Numbered from the stretch's first letter, positions 34,009 through 43,684 are shown. The stretch is 64,000 bases of DNA from Lachnospira pectinoschiza (GCF_020564355.1 NZ_JAJCRR010000006.1:124001-188000); one strand, 5' to 3'. The notes: generated by a model from the letters alone, not told the origin. A program made the numbers and translations.

Positions 34009-36069
34009 ATGTTTGAAGATAATCTGAAGGAACGATACGGTCTGGCAATTGATCGTATTGCGGAAATTAAAGAAAATTCAGAGATAGAAGATGCCGGACT
34101 GGCAGCATATTTTACGTACACGGCAGAATTTCTTTTACTTGTGGATAAATGGAATGAGAAAAGAAAAGCCGGTGGATATGATAAACTGCCATTGGAAGAA
34201 TTGCAGCACTGGAATACGGTTTTGTATGAAGACATTATCGGGAAACAATATGATAACAGCTTTGCCAATCCGTCTTATGCCTGTGCACGGCTTGGAGAAG
34301 ACATAGGCAGGATTTTATCGTTTTTGTATACAGAACTGCGCGGGTGTATCGTGTTTGCAGCAGAACAGCGTAAAGCTGATTTTACGGTATTGTTAGAACT
34401 TTTTGTTGAATGTTACTGCATTTGCAAGGACGGTGAAAATATTGCGGCACAGTTAAAGGATTCCATTTACTGGTATATGAGTGATTACAGCGATGATTTT
34501 ATCGAGTACAGGGTGCGGGAGCAGTTAGACCCGTCGCTGGATTTTGCGGTGCGCATTATTATGGACAGCGATTTGACGGATTTGAGATATTTATACCGGT
34601 ATGGTGAGTATATTACGGAAAATGAACTTCGTACCGCAGCATTTTTAAATACGCTTTCCCAGACAGAGATTGAACAAATGGCATCGACCTTTACGGAAGG
34701 ATACCGCATCGGATTTGAACTGGGCAATAAAGATATCAGCAAAAAGAAACTGGTTAATATCCGTTACTGCATCGGATTTGAACGGCTGGTAAGAGAGGAA
34801 ATCCGTCAGTTTGAACAGATGGGCTTAAAGACGACGATATATCGTGCGGCACAGCATTCTATCAATAAGCGCATGCACCACAAAATCGGTTATTACGCAA
34901 CCAGCCCGAACAAGCAGATGGACTACGACCATCGTTTTGACAATGCGTTGTATTTAGATGCGCAGTTTGTTGAAAGGAAGCTTGGGGCACTTCGCTTTGC
35001 ATATGAACAGCATAAGGAAGCAGCGGCAGTTTTTGGCGGTCCTGCGGTCATGGAAGTGTTCGGCGAAAATCCGTTTGAGCCGGAAGATAAAAAAGAAGCC
35101 CTGCATTTAGATGAAAAACAGCAGAAGCTTTCTGTAAAATATGACAGCGAGTCTTCGGCAGTTGTCAATAAATATATTAAAGGCGAGGAAAGAAGCTTTA
35201 CGATTATTGCATACCCGCTGCCGGAAATCAGTGAAAATGCGGACGAATATGAAAAAATCTTTCATGAAATCGTGCGGATTAATACCCTCGACTACAATCA
35301 GTATAAGGAAATCCAGCAGACGATTATTGATACCTTGGACGGCGCGGAATACGTGCATGTCAAAGGATGTGGTAATAATCAGACGGATATGCGTGTGTCT
35401 CTGCAGAAAATCACCAATCCGCAGAAGGAAACGGTTTTTGAAAACTGTCTTGCCGATGTCAACATTCCGTTGGGAGAAGTCTTTACCTCTCCCGTTTTAA
35501 AAGGAACAGAAGGCATTTTAAATGTCAGCAGTGTTTATCTGAATGATTTGAAATTTATTAATTTAAAGGTGTCTTTTAAAGATGGTATGGTCACGGATTA
35601 TTCCTGTGATAATTTTGAAGATGCGAAAAAAGGCAGACAGTATTTTAAAGAAAATGTGTTATTGAACCATGACACCCTGCCAATCGGTGAATTTGCAATC
35701 GGAACGAATACAACAGCGTATGTGATGGCAAATCAATACGACATTGTATACAAGCTGCCGATTCTTATTGTGGAAAAAATGGGACCGCATTTTGCAATCG
35801 GTGATACATGTTATTCCAGAGCGGAGGACAATATTGTATACAATCCGAACGGTAAGGAAATTATTTCACGGGATAATGAAATTTCCATACTGCGAAAGAC
35901 CGAGCCGGAAAAAGCATATTTTAACTGCCATACGGACATTACGATTCCGTATGATGAAATCGGCAGTATTTCGGCAGTATCGGAAGATGGCAGCGAAACC
36001 GTCATTATTGAAAACGGCAGATTTGTACTTGCAGGCTGTGAAGAATTAAACAAACCGTTTTTAAAATAA
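34009..36069 (+). CDS. M29-family aminopeptidase-like protein with long N-terminal extension
   Basis: A 686-residue protein. The C-terminal 310 residues fit the M29 metallo-aminopeptidase (AmpS/PepS) fold: VKGCGNNQTDMRVSLQ, then NIPLGEVFTSPVLKGTEG with E490, LPIGEFAIGTNT with E561, and GPHFAIGDTCYS with H594 and D599 as expected metal ligands. M29 enzymes are usually about 400 residues. Here about 300 extra N-terminal residues, helical and charged, precede the domain and have no family I recognise. It is cytosolic, likely trimming peptides. Start ATG 34009 follows directly on the stop of a six-codon frame, with GTGAGG as SD, so coupling is likely. Confidence 0.75.
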   Translation: MFEDNLKERYGLAIDRIAEIKENSEIEDAGLAAYFTYTAEFLLLVDKWNEKRKAGGYDKLPLEELQHWNTVLYEDIIGKQYDNSFANPSYACARLGEDIGRILSFLYTELRGCIVFAAEQRKADFTVLLELFVECYCICKDGENIAAQLKDSIYWYMSDYSDDFIEYRVREQLDPSLDFAVRIIMDSDLTDLRYLYRYGEYITENELRTAAFLNTLSQTEIEQMASTFTEGYRIGFELGNKDISKKKLVNIRYCIGFERLVREEIRQFEQMGLKTTIYRAAQHSINKRMHHKIGYYATSPNKQMDYDHRFDNALYLDAQFVERKLGALRFAYEQHKEAAAVFGGPAVMEVFGENPFEPEDKKEALHLDEKQQKLSVKYDSESSAVVNKYIKGEERSFTIIAYPLPEISENADEYEKIFHEIVRINTLDYNQYKEIQQTIIDTLDGAEYVHVKGCGNNQTDMRVSLQKITNPQKETVFENCLADVNIPLGEVFTSPVLKGTEGILNVSSVYLNDLKFINLKVSFKDGMVTDYSCDNFEDAKKGRQYFKENVLLNHDTLPIGEFAIGTNTTAYVMANQYDIVYKLPILIVEKMGPHFAIGDTCYSRAEDNIVYNPNGKEIISRDNEISILRKTEPEKAYFNCHTDITIPYDEIGSISAVSEDGSETVIIENGRFVLAGCEELNKPFLK

Positions 36070-36088
36070 CAGTTTTTGGATTAAGATA

Positions 36089-36117
36089 TTGACGGAAAAT
36101 ATAAAACAAAGTACAAT
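36089..36117 (+). promoter_or_regulatory. SigA-type promoter of purEMND
   Basis: TTGACG at 36089-36094, 17 bases, TACAAT at 36112-36117. No purine-riboswitch core was found in the 60-base leader. Confidence 0.72.
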
Positions 36118-36180
36118 TAAATAATACTACAAATAAAATCAAAATGCAGGTATGAACCGGCAGAATGGAGGAATCAAGTT

Positions 36181-36687
36181 ATGGCAAAAGTAGGAATTGT
36201 GATGGGAAGCGATTCTGATATGCCAGTTATGGCAAAGGCAGCAGATATTCTTGAACAGCTGGGAATCTCTTATGAGATGACGATCATTTCGGCACACAGA
36301 GAACCGGATGTATTCTTTGAATATGCAAAGACAGCAGAAGAAAAGGGATTTAAGGTTATTATTGCAGGTGCAGGAATGGCAGCACATTTACCGGGTATGT
36401 GTGCGGCAATTTTTCCGATGCCGGTCATTGGTATTCCAATGCACACCACTTCTTTAGGCGGCAGGGATTCTCTTTATTCGATTGTACAGATGCCAAGCGG
36501 TATTCCGGTTGCAACCGTAGCCATTAACGGCGGTGCCAACGCAGGACTTCTTGCAGCGAAGATTCTTGCAACATCCGATGCAGAACTTCTTTCAAAGTTA
36601 AAGGATTATTCTGCGGGCTTAAAGGAAAGCGTACAGAAAAAAGATGCGCACCTTCAGGAAGTCGGTTATAAGAATTATACAAAATAA
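36181..36687 (+). CDS. purE: N5-carboxyaminoimidazole ribonucleotide mutase
   Basis: A 168-residue class I PurE that moves the carboxyl group of N5-CAIR to give CAIR in purine synthesis. GIVMGSDSDMPVM at the start, SAHREPD with the catalytic His, AGMAAHLPGMCAA, GIPMHTTSLGGRDSLYSIVQMP and AINGGANAGLLAAKIL are all intact. It is first in purE-purM-purN-purD. The leader has a TGCAGGT/ACCGGCA stem running into GAATGGAGG at 36163-36171. purK, purC, purF and purL are absent from the window. Confidence 0.97.
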   Translation: MAKVGIVMGSDSDMPVMAKAADILEQLGISYEMTIISAHREPDVFFEYAKTAEEKGFKVIIAGAGMAAHLPGMCAAIFPMPVIGIPMHTTSLGGRDSLYSIVQMPSGIPVATVAINGGANAGLLAAKILATSDAELLSKLKDYSAGLKESVQKKDAHLQEVGYKNYTK

Positions 36688-36744
36688 TTATAGATTGAAC
36701 GCTACAGAAAAATTAAGCTGCAAGGCAGCAGAATGGAGAAAAAA

Positions 36745-37770
36745 ATGGATTACAAAAAAGCAGGTGTGGATATTGAAGCCGGTTACAAATCAGTTGAATT
36801 AATGAAGGAGCATGTGGCAAAGACCATGCGTCCGGAGGTGCTTGGCGGTCTGGGAGGATTCTCAGGTGCATTTTCAATGGATAAGTTTAAGGATATGGAA
36901 AAGCCAACACTTGTATCCGGTACAGACGGTGTCGGTACAAAGTTAAAGCTTGCTTTCACAATGGATAAGCATGATACAGTCGGCATTGACTGCGTGGCAA
37001 TGTGTGTTAATGATATTGCATGTGCAGGCGGTGAACCGTTATTCTTCTTAGATTATATTGCGTGCGGTAAGAATGAACCGGAAAAGATTGCACAGATTGT
37101 AAAAGGGGTTGCAGACGGCTGTCTTCAGTCCGAATGTGCATTAATCGGTGGTGAGACCGCAGAAATGCCGGGATTTTATCCGGTAGACGAATATGACCTT
37201 GCAGGTTTTGCAGTCGGTGTTGTAGATGAAAAAGATTTAATTACAGGAAAAGACATCAAAGCCGGGGATACTTTAATCGGTATTGCATCAAGCGGTGTAC
37301 ACAGCAATGGATTTTCTCTGGTAAGAAGTGTATTTAAAATTACAGAAGAAGCATTAAATACATATTATGATGCATTAGGAAAAACTTTAGGTGAAGCATT
37401 ACTTGCTCCGACAAAGATTTATGTAAAGACATTAAAAGAAATTAAAAATGCCGGTGTAAAGATTAAGGGCTGCAGTCATATTACAGGCGGTGGTTTTTAT
37501 GAAAATGTTCCTAGAATGTTACATGACGGTGTACATGCAGTCATCGAAAAGAACAGCTATGAAGTACCTGCAATCTTTAAGATGCTTCAGAATGACGGTG
37601 AAATCGAAGAAAAGATGATGTACAATACCTTTAACATGGGTATCGGTATGGTACTTGCTGTTGATCCGGCAGATGCAGACAAGGTGTTAGCCGCTGTTGC
37701 AAAAGCAGGTGAAACAGGTTATGTAATCGGTCGTGTAGAAGCCGGTGAGAAGGGAGTAACTGTATGCTAA
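36745..37770 (+). CDS. purM: Phosphoribosylformylglycinamidine cyclo-ligase (AIR synthetase)
   Basis: A 341-residue ATP-dependent enzyme closing the imidazole ring. [72 protein letters not shown] metal and ATP residues and [15 protein letters not shown] all fit PurM. I start at ATG 36745. ATG 36733 is in frame and would add four residues, but it lies inside the SD GAATGGAG that follows a GCTGC-AAG-GCAGC hairpin. It overlaps purN by seven bases (ATGCTAA), indicating coupled translation. Confidence 0.96.
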   Translation: MDYKKAGVDIEAGYKSVELMKEHVAKTMRPEVLGGLGGFSGAFSMDKFKDMEKPTLVSGTDGVGTKLKLAFTMDKHDTVGIDCVAMCVNDIACAGGEPLFFLDYIACGKNEPEKIAQIVKGVADGCLQSECALIGGETAEMPGFYPVDEYDLAGFAVGVVDEKDLITGKDIKAGDTLIGIASSGVHSNGFSLVRSVFKITEEALNTYYDALGKTLGEALLAPTKIYVKTLKEIKNAGVKIKGCSHITGGGFYENVPRMLHDGVHAVIEKNSYEVPAIFKMLQNDGEIEEKMMYNTFNMGIGMVLAVDPADADKVLAAVAKAGETGYVIGRVEAGEKGVTVC

Positions 37771-38354
37771 GAGTTGCAGTTCTGGTTTCCGGAGGCGGAA
37801 CAAATCTCCAGGCAATTATTGATGCCGTAAAAGACGGTACAATTACCAATACAGAGCTTGTAGCAGTTATCAGCAACAATGCCAATGCATATGCGCTGAC
37901 AAGAGCAAAGGAAAACGGGATTGAAGCACTCTGCATTTCTCCGAAGGACTATGCAGACAGAGCAGATTTTCATAAGGCGCTGCTTGAAAAGATCAATGAG
38001 CTGAAGGTGGATTTAATCGTTCTGGCCGGGTATCTTGTTAAGATTCCGGAAGAAATGGTACACCAGTACAGCCACCGGATTATTAATATCCATCCTTCTC
38101 TGATTCCATCTTTCTGCGGTGTGGGCTACTATGGTCTGCACGTGCATGAAGCGGTGCTTGAAAAAGGTGTAAAGGTAACAGGTGCAACCGTTCATTATGT
38201 AGATGAGGGAATGGATACCGGAGAAATTATCGCGCAGAAGCCTGTTATGGTAGAAGAAGGCGATACACCGGAAATCCTTCAGAAACGTGTAATGGAACAG
38301 GCAGAGTGGAAATTGCTTCCTGCTGCCATTAATATGATAGCTAATCAGAAATAA
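37764..38354 (+). CDS. purN: Phosphoribosylglycinamide formyltransferase
   Basis: A 196-residue enzyme that transfers formyl from 10-formyl-tetrahydrofolate to [20 protein letters not shown] at the N-terminus, then [12 protein letters not shown] with the catalytic Asn and His, and [15 protein letters not shown] with the catalytic Asp are present. The segment [19 protein letters not shown] replaces the more usual G-hGxxhxxAL form but keeps the family pattern. It overlaps purM and is 20 bases from purD. Confidence 0.96.
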   Translation: MLRVAVLVSGGGTNLQAIIDAVKDGTITNTELVAVISNNANAYALTRAKENGIEALCISPKDYADRADFHKALLEKINELKVDLIVLAGYLVKIPEEMVHQYSHRIINIHPSLIPSFCGVGYYGLHVHEAVLEKGVKVTGATVHYVDEGMDTGEIIAQKPVMVEEGDTPEILQKRVMEQAEWKLLPAAINMIANQK

Positions 38355-38374
38355 GAATATTGGAGAGGTAAAAG

Positions 38375-39649
38375 ATGAAAGTACTTGTAGTAGGAGGCGG
38401 CGGCAGAGAGCATGCAATCTGCTGGAAGATTTCAAAGAGCAGTAAGGTGTCAAAGATTTACTGTGCGCCGGGAAATGCAGGAATTGCAGAAGTTGCTGAA
38501 TGTGTCAACATCAAAGCAATGGAATTTGATAAGCTGGCAGCCTTTGCAAAGGACAATCAGATTGACCTGACGGTTGTCGGTATGGACGACCCGTTAGTCG
38601 GCGGTATTGTTGATGTATTTGAAGCAGAAGGTTTAAGAGTGTTCGGACCGAGAAAGAATGCAGCGATTCTGGAAGGTTCTAAGGCATTTTCAAAGGATTT
38701 GATGAAGAAGTATCATATTCCGACAGCGGCTTATGAAACATTTACATCACCGGAAGAAGCCAAAAAATATCTTGAAACATCAAAGTATCCGATTGTGTTA
38801 AAAGCAGACGGACTGGCACTCGGTAAAGGCGTTTTAATTTGTGAAACAAAGGAAGATGCAATGGCTGGTGTCAACGAACTGATGTTAGATAAGAAGTTTG
38901 GTTCGGCAGGCAATACCATTGTCGTAGAAGAATTTATGACAGGCCGTGAAGTGTCAGTACTTTCGTTTGTAGACGGTAACACGATTAAGATTATGTCTTC
39001 TGCGCAGGATCACAAGCGTGCAAAAGACGGCGATCAGGGCTTAAATACAGGTGGTATGGGTAATTTTTCACCAAGTCCGTTCTATACAGATGAAGTGGAT
39101 GCGTTCTGTAAGAAGTATGTTTATCAGGCAACGGTAGATGCAATGAAAGCGGAGGGAAGACCGTTTAAAGGTGTTATTTTCTTCGGATTGATGCTGACAC
39201 CGGAAGGACCGAAAGTATTAGAGTATAATGCAAGATTCGGTGATCCGGAAGCACAGGTTGTTCTTCCGAGAATGAAGAATGATATTATTGATGTATTTGA
39301 AGCCTGCATTGACGGCACACTTGATCAGATTGACTTACAGTTTGAAGACAATGCATGTGTCTGCGTTGTACTGGCATCTGACGGTTATCCGCTGGCATAC
39401 GAAAAGGGCTTTGAAATTACGGGAATGGAAAATTTCAAGGATAAGGACGGATATTATCTGTTCCATGCCGGTTCAAAATTTGACGAAAACGGAAAAATTG
39501 TTACAAACGGCGGACGTGTATTAGGTGTTACGGCAACCGGAAAGACGTTAAAGGAAGCCCGTGCCAATGCTTATGAAGCAACAGAATGGGTTAACTTCGA
39601 CAATAAGTATATGCGTCATGATATCGGCAAGGCGATTGATGAAGTTTAA
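38375..39649 (+). CDS. purD: Phosphoribosylamine-glycine ligase (GAR synthetase)
   Basis: A 424-residue ATP-grasp enzyme joining phosphoribosylamine and glycine. It shows VLVVGGGGREHAICWK at the start, DLTVVGMDDPLVGGIVD, KADGLALGKGVLIC, the ATP-grasp EEFMTGREVSVLSF, DHKRAKDGDQGLNTGGMG and LEYNARFGDPEAQVVLPRM. All core motifs are intact and the length is normal. It ends the purEMND operon. Hairpin repeat copy 3 begins within ten bases of its stop. Confidence 0.97.
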   Translation: MKVLVVGGGGREHAICWKISKSSKVSKIYCAPGNAGIAEVAECVNIKAMEFDKLAAFAKDNQIDLTVVGMDDPLVGGIVDVFEAEGLRVFGPRKNAAILEGSKAFSKDLMKKYHIPTAAYETFTSPEEAKKYLETSKYPIVLKADGLALGKGVLICETKEDAMAGVNELMLDKKFGSAGNTIVVEEFMTGREVSVLSFVDGNTIKIMSSAQDHKRAKDGDQGLNTGGMGNFSPSPFYTDEVDAFCKKYVYQATVDAMKAEGRPFKGVIFFGLMLTPEGPKVLEYNARFGDPEAQVVLPRMKNDIIDVFEACIDGTLDQIDLQFEDNACVCVVLASDGYPLAYEKGFEITGMENFKDKDGYYLFHAGSKFDENGKIVTNGGRVLGVTATGKTLKEARANAYEATEWVNFDNKYMRHDIGKAIDEV

Positions 39650-39654
39650 TAGCC

Positions 39655-39775
39655 CTAAGGGCAGATGAGAAATCGTTTTGCGGCAAAGCTGTTCAGAAAT
39701 GAGGCTTATATGAAAAATAAATTTGCATGGGGTGAAAATGCCTTGTGCAAATTTATTTGATTTTTACATACAAAT
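39655..39775 (+). repeat. Intergenic hairpin repeat, diverged copy 3
   Basis: GCCC-TAA-GGGC (39652-39662), then GATGAGAAATCG as in hairpin 3 of the other copies but with its partner arm replaced by a TTTG/CAAA stem. Then TTCA-GAAA-TGAGG at 39693-39705 and CTTATATGAAAAATA. An AAATAAATTTGCA stem pairs TGCAAATTTATTT at 39746-39758. As in copy 1, the SD is followed by a 16-codon frame, ATG 39710 to TGA 39760 (MKNKFAWGENALCKFI), whose first codons form the hairpin arm. Confidence 0.7.
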
Positions 39776-39831
39776 TTAGTATGATTAATACGTATGGTAT
39801 TTTATGGGAACAAATTAAAGGGGGTGAAGAA

Positions 39832-40596
39832 GTGTTTTGGTTTAAGAAAAAAGGCGGAAAGCCGAAGGCAGCAATTTTTGTAGATTATGAGCATTGGTAT
39901 TATGGCTATCGCAACAATTTTCAGATGAAACCCAATATTGAAGAATGGTTAAAAGAACTGGAAGATGAATATGAAATCAGCAGATTGTATATATTTGGAG
40001 ATTTTTCAAAGTATAATATCGGCATGGATTTAGAACGTCTGAAAAGCCTGACTAAAAATGTAATTCATACAGCGAGTGAAAAAGACGGCGTAGATAAGGA
40101 TTTTACAGATGTGATTATGCTGGATGCTATATATAGAAGCGTTGCAGATAAAGAAAACGAAGAAGTTTATGTTTTATTTACAGGGGATGCACATTTTACA
40201 AAAGTTGTACAGTATTTGAAAGAGTTGGAAAAAAAGGTAGTTATTTATGGTGTGAAATACGGATTCAGCAACAGGTTGAAATCAGAGGCAACCAGTTATG
40301 TGGAGATGCCAAGACAGTCACAGGAAAAGAATCATTATAACGAATTAATTCTGACAAGCTTAAACAGATTGCGGAATAAACCGAAAACGACGGTCACATA
40401 CGGAAAAACAGTAAAGAGTGTTTCGGAATATAATCATGTTCCATATGAGAAGGTTAAACTTGCATTAGATAATCTTTTGAAACAAAAATATATCCTGGAA
40501 AAAGAACAGATGGGTTACAGGGGGCATATGGTAACCGTACTGGAAGTGGACTGGGATCGTCTGAATGCAGACGGACTGTGGACAGAAGCAGAGTAA
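39832..40596 (+). CDS. NYN-domain (LabA/DUF88-like) putative ribonuclease
   Basis: A 254-residue protein. Residues about 10-165 are a PIN-like NYN domain: AAIFVDYEHWYYGYRNN with the first catalytic Asp, SRLYIFGDFSKYN, KDFTDVIMLDAIYRSV, and VLFTGDAHFTKVVQYLKELEKKVVIYG with the closing Asp. Residues 185-245 look like a small winged-helix module. NYN proteins are predicted RNA nucleases; the target is unknown. I chose GTG 39832 after AAAGGGGGTG. The frame is open to 39745, but ATGs there lack an SD and lie in the repeat region. A terminator follows. Confidence 0.82.
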   Translation: MFWFKKKGGKPKAAIFVDYEHWYYGYRNNFQMKPNIEEWLKELEDEYEISRLYIFGDFSKYNIGMDLERLKSLTKNVIHTASEKDGVDKDFTDVIMLDAIYRSVADKENEEVYVLFTGDAHFTKVVQYLKELEKKVVIYGVKYGFSNRLKSEATSYVEMPRQSQEKNHYNELILTSLNRLRNKPKTTVTYGKTVKSVSEYNHVPYEKVKLALDNLLKQKYILEKEQMGYRGHMVTVLEVDWDRLNADGLWTEAE

Positions 40597-40627
40597 GGAA
40601 ACAAAAATAAAATACCATAAAGTAAGA

Positions 40628-40658
40628 AGTATCCGGAAGTGTTTTCCGGGTACTTTTT
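40628..40658 (+). terminator. Terminator after the NYN gene
   Basis: AGTATCCGGAA at 40628-40638 pairs with TTCCGGGTACT at 40644-40654 (one wobble), followed by five T residues. Confidence 0.88.
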
Positions 40659-40681
40659 GCAGTTTATAAATAAGAAATCTG

Positions 40682-40709
40682 TTGAGTTATTTAAGAAATC
40701 TGTTATAAT
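40682..40709 (+). promoter_or_regulatory. SigA-type promoter of trkA with a direct repeat
   Basis: TTGAGT at 40682-40687, 16 bases, TATAAT at 40704-40709. AAGAAATCTGTT occurs at 40672-40683 and again at 40693-40704, exactly 21 bases apart, overlapping both promoter boxes. Confidence 0.68.
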
Positions 40710-40803
40710 ACATAGCATACAGCTATTTTTTATATAACAAAAAGTGGCATGCCACTCATAGCGCTAATATTGAAGAGGTTAAGGGAAAGGGTATCGGATT
40801 AAA

Positions 40804-42162
40804 ATGAATATTATAATTGCCGGTTGTGGAAAAGTAGGCACAACCCTGGGAGAACAGCTTGTCAGAGAAAGACATGAGGTAACATTTATTGATACGGCAC
40901 CGGAATTATTAAAAAAGGTAATGGGAATGATTGATGTACAGATTATTGAAGGAAACTGTACCGTATATTCCACATTAAAAGAGGCAGGAATTGAGCATGC
41001 GGATTTATTTATTGCTGTGACAGACAGTGATGAGATTAATCTGCTCAGCTGTCTGATTGCAAAAAAAGCATCAAACTGTCATACCGTGGCAAGAGTGCGT
41101 AACCCGGAATATAATGAAGATATTCAGTTTATTAAGCAGGAAATGGGATTGTCGCTGACAATTAATCCGGAATGGGCAACGGCAGTTGAAATTGCAAGAC
41201 TGATTCAGATTCCGTCTGCGATGGAAGTGGATTCTTTTGCAAACAACCGGGTGAATATGATTCGTTTTCTGATTCCGGAAGGCTCTGTGCTTGCAGATAT
41301 GAAGGTTGCTGATGTGGGCGGCGCATTTAAAGGAAGTTTTTTAATCTGTGTGATTGAAAGAAATCATGAAATTATCATTCCAAGCGGAGATGTTGTCTTA
41401 AAGAAGGGCGATAATATTTCCGTAATTATGCCCCTTGCTGAGGTTGATAAGATGTGCAAAGAGGTTGGAATCCACACAAGAAATATTAAAAATGTAATGA
41501 TTGCCGGCGGCGGTACAATGTCTTATTATCTTGCAAAGATTTTGAATAAGGCAAATAAAAGGGTGAAAATCATTGAAATGAACCGTAAGCGCTGTGAACT
41601 TTTAAGCGGTCTGTTGCCAAAGACGATGATTATTCATGGAGATGCAACGGACAATAAGCTCTTAGAGGAAGAAGATCTTGCGGCAACAGATGCCTTTGTT
41701 GCACTGACCGGATTTGATGAGGAAAATCTCTTTTTATCTTTACATGCAAAAAAGGTTGCCAATGCTAAAAATATTGTTAAAATCAATAGAATCCGTGTTG
41801 AAGAAGTCAGTGAAGAATTAAATGTTGGCAGTGTCGTTTCACCAAAGTTTATTACGACAGAATTTATTTTACAGTATGTGCGCGCAATGGAAAATTCAAA
41901 GAGTAATAATAGCATAGAAACACTGTACAGACTGATGGATAACCGTGTGGAAGCACTGGAGTTTGTTGTTTGTGACACACCGGGACTGACCGGCGTGCAG
42001 CTTCAGGACTTAAAGTTAAAAAAGAACCTGCTGCTTTGCTGTATTAACCGTGGCGGAAATATTATTACCCCGAGTGGACAGGACTGCCTGCTGGAGGGAG
42101 ATTCCGTGATTGTGGTAACGACCCATCTTGGTTTAAAGCGTCTGTCAGACATTTTAAAATAA
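40804..42162 (+). CDS. trkA: Trk potassium uptake regulatory subunit TrkA
   Basis: A 452-residue cytosolic gating subunit with two RCK modules. The first is NIIIAGCGKVGTTLGEQLVRERHEVTFID at the N-terminus; the second begins MIAGGGTMSYYLAKILNKANKRVKIIEMNRKRCELL near 235. Each has a Rossmann dinucleotide loop followed by a TrkA-C domain (for example SVLADMKVADVGGAF and GLTGVQLQDLKL). NAD(H) or ATP binding sets K+ flux through TrkH, encoded 74 bases downstream. AAAGGG precedes ATG 40804. Confidence 0.95.
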   Translation: MNIIIAGCGKVGTTLGEQLVRERHEVTFIDTAPELLKKVMGMIDVQIIEGNCTVYSTLKEAGIEHADLFIAVTDSDEINLLSCLIAKKASNCHTVARVRNPEYNEDIQFIKQEMGLSLTINPEWATAVEIARLIQIPSAMEVDSFANNRVNMIRFLIPEGSVLADMKVADVGGAFKGSFLICVIERNHEIIIPSGDVVLKKGDNISVIMPLAEVDKMCKEVGIHTRNIKNVMIAGGGTMSYYLAKILNKANKRVKIIEMNRKRCELLSGLLPKTMIIHGDATDNKLLEEEDLAATDAFVALTGFDEENLFLSLHAKKVANAKNIVKINRIRVEEVSEELNVGSVVSPKFITTEFILQYVRAMENSKSNNSIETLYRLMDNRVEALEFVVCDTPGLTGVQLQDLKLKKNLLLCCINRGGNIITPSGQDCLLEGDSVIVVTTHLGLKRLSDILK

Positions 42163-42236
42163 CAGCAACGTGATTTGAAATGAAGATTAGTTTGAATCTG
42201 AAATTTGCTGCATTTGCAGCAGAATGGTGAAGAAAG

Positions 42237-43676
42237 ATGAATTATTCAATTATTAGAACAATTTTAGGACATGTCATCCGTTTTGAGGGGGCATTTCTGT
42301 TGATTCCGGTAATAATAGCATTAATTTACGGAGAGTCCAGCGGCATATATTTTGCGGTATGCGGGGCAGCCTGTCTGGTGGTGGGAACGCATATGACCCA
42401 TAAGAAAAGCGGAAACCGTTCCTTTTTTGCAAAAGAAGGCTTTGTGTCTGTTTCATTAAGCTGGATTGTATTAAGTATCATTGGTGCGCTGCCATTTGTA
42501 TTAAGTGGTGTGATTCCCAATCCTGTTGATGCAATGTTTGAAATTGTATCCGGTTTTACAACAACCGGTGCGAGTATTCTGCCGGAGGTAGAGAGCCTGC
42601 CAAAGTGTATGCTGTTTTGGCGGAGTTTTTCACACTGGATTGGCGGTATGGGTGTACTGGTATTTATTCTGGCAATTCTGCCTCTTGGAGGCAGCTCAGA
42701 AGTCTATTTGATGAGTGCGGAAAGTCCGGGACCGAAGTTTGGCAAATTGCTGCCAAAGCTGCAAAAGAGTGCAATGACACTTTATGGGATTTATCTGACA
42801 ATGACAGTGATTGAAATGCTGTTACTGCTGGCAGGCGGAATGTCTTTATTTGATTCCATCTGTACGGCATTCGGTACGGCAGGTACCGGTGGCTTTGGTG
42901 TTTACAATGACAGTATGGGCAGTTTTAGTCCGTATCTGCAAAATGTCGTAACGATTTTTATGGTGCTTTTTGGCATTAACTTTAATTTTTATTTCTTTCT
43001 GCTGGTGAAAGAAGTAAGAGAAGCTTTTGCAATGGAAGAAGTACGCTGGTATCTGATTATTTTTGCAGCCGCAACGCTGATGATTGCAGCCAACCTTACG
43101 ATTGTACAGGGGGGAAGCCCGTTTTATTACCTGCATCATTCAGCTTTTCAGGTTGCGTCCGTGATGACAACAACCGGTTTTGCAACAGTGGATTTCAATT
43201 TATGGCCGAATTTTTCAAGGTCGATACTAGTTGTATTGATGTTTATCGGTGCCTGTGCGGGAAGTACGGGCGGCGGTATGAAAGTATCGAGATATATTAT
43301 TTATTTTAAAACATTGAAAAAAGAATTATCTACGCTGATTCATCCGCGCAGCGTGAAAGTAATTCAATGTGATGGCAAAGCAGTGGATCATGATACAATA
43401 CGTTCAGCTAATATTTATCTGATTGCATATATTTTTATTTATATGCTTTCCGTGTTGTTAATCAGTTTTGATAAGTTTGATCTGACGACGAATTTTACAG
43501 CGGTTGCGGCGACCTTTAACAATATCGGACCGGGCTTAAATGTCGTTGGACCGACCGGGAATTTTGCAGGATTTTCCATGTTTTCAAAAATCGTGCTGAT
43601 TTTTGATATGCTGGCAGGACGGCTTGAAATATTCCCAATGCTGATACTGCTTGCGCCGGGAACGTGGAAAAAATAA
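42237..43676 (+). CDS. trkH: Trk potassium uptake channel subunit TrkH
   Basis: A 479-residue membrane protein of the TrkH/KtrB superfamily with about ten helices. It has four pore-loop-like repeats: GFTTTGASILP, GTAGTGGFGVYNDSMGSF, MTTTGFATVDFNLWP and FNNIGPGLNVVGPTGNFA. The central glycines of the selectivity filters are kept. MLAGRLEIFPMLILLAP closes the protein as usual. It pairs with TrkA upstream. The leader contains a perfect TGCTGC-ATTT-GCAGCA hairpin at 42206-42221 followed by GAATGGTGAAG as SD. Confidence 0.95.
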   Translation: MNYSIIRTILGHVIRFEGAFLLIPVIIALIYGESSGIYFAVCGAACLVVGTHMTHKKSGNRSFFAKEGFVSVSLSWIVLSIIGALPFVLSGVIPNPVDAMFEIVSGFTTTGASILPEVESLPKCMLFWRSFSHWIGGMGVLVFILAILPLGGSSEVYLMSAESPGPKFGKLLPKLQKSAMTLYGIYLTMTVIEMLLLLAGGMSLFDSICTAFGTAGTGGFGVYNDSMGSFSPYLQNVVTIFMVLFGINFNFYFFLLVKEVREAFAMEEVRWYLIIFAAATLMIAANLTIVQGGSPFYYLHHSAFQVASVMTTTGFATVDFNLWPNFSRSILVVLMFIGACAGSTGGGMKVSRYIIYFKTLKKELSTLIHPRSVKVIQCDGKAVDHDTIRSANIYLIAYIFIYMLSVLLISFDKFDLTTNFTAVAATFNNIGPGLNVVGPTGNFAGFSMFSKIVLIFDMLAGRLEIFPMLILLAPGTWKK

Positions 43677-43684
43677 GGAGTAGT

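Noticed and set aside
36118..36180. Purine riboswitch upstream of purE (and of guaB at 4884-4937)
   Set aside because: Leaders are too short and lack the conserved three-way junction and loop-loop sequences.
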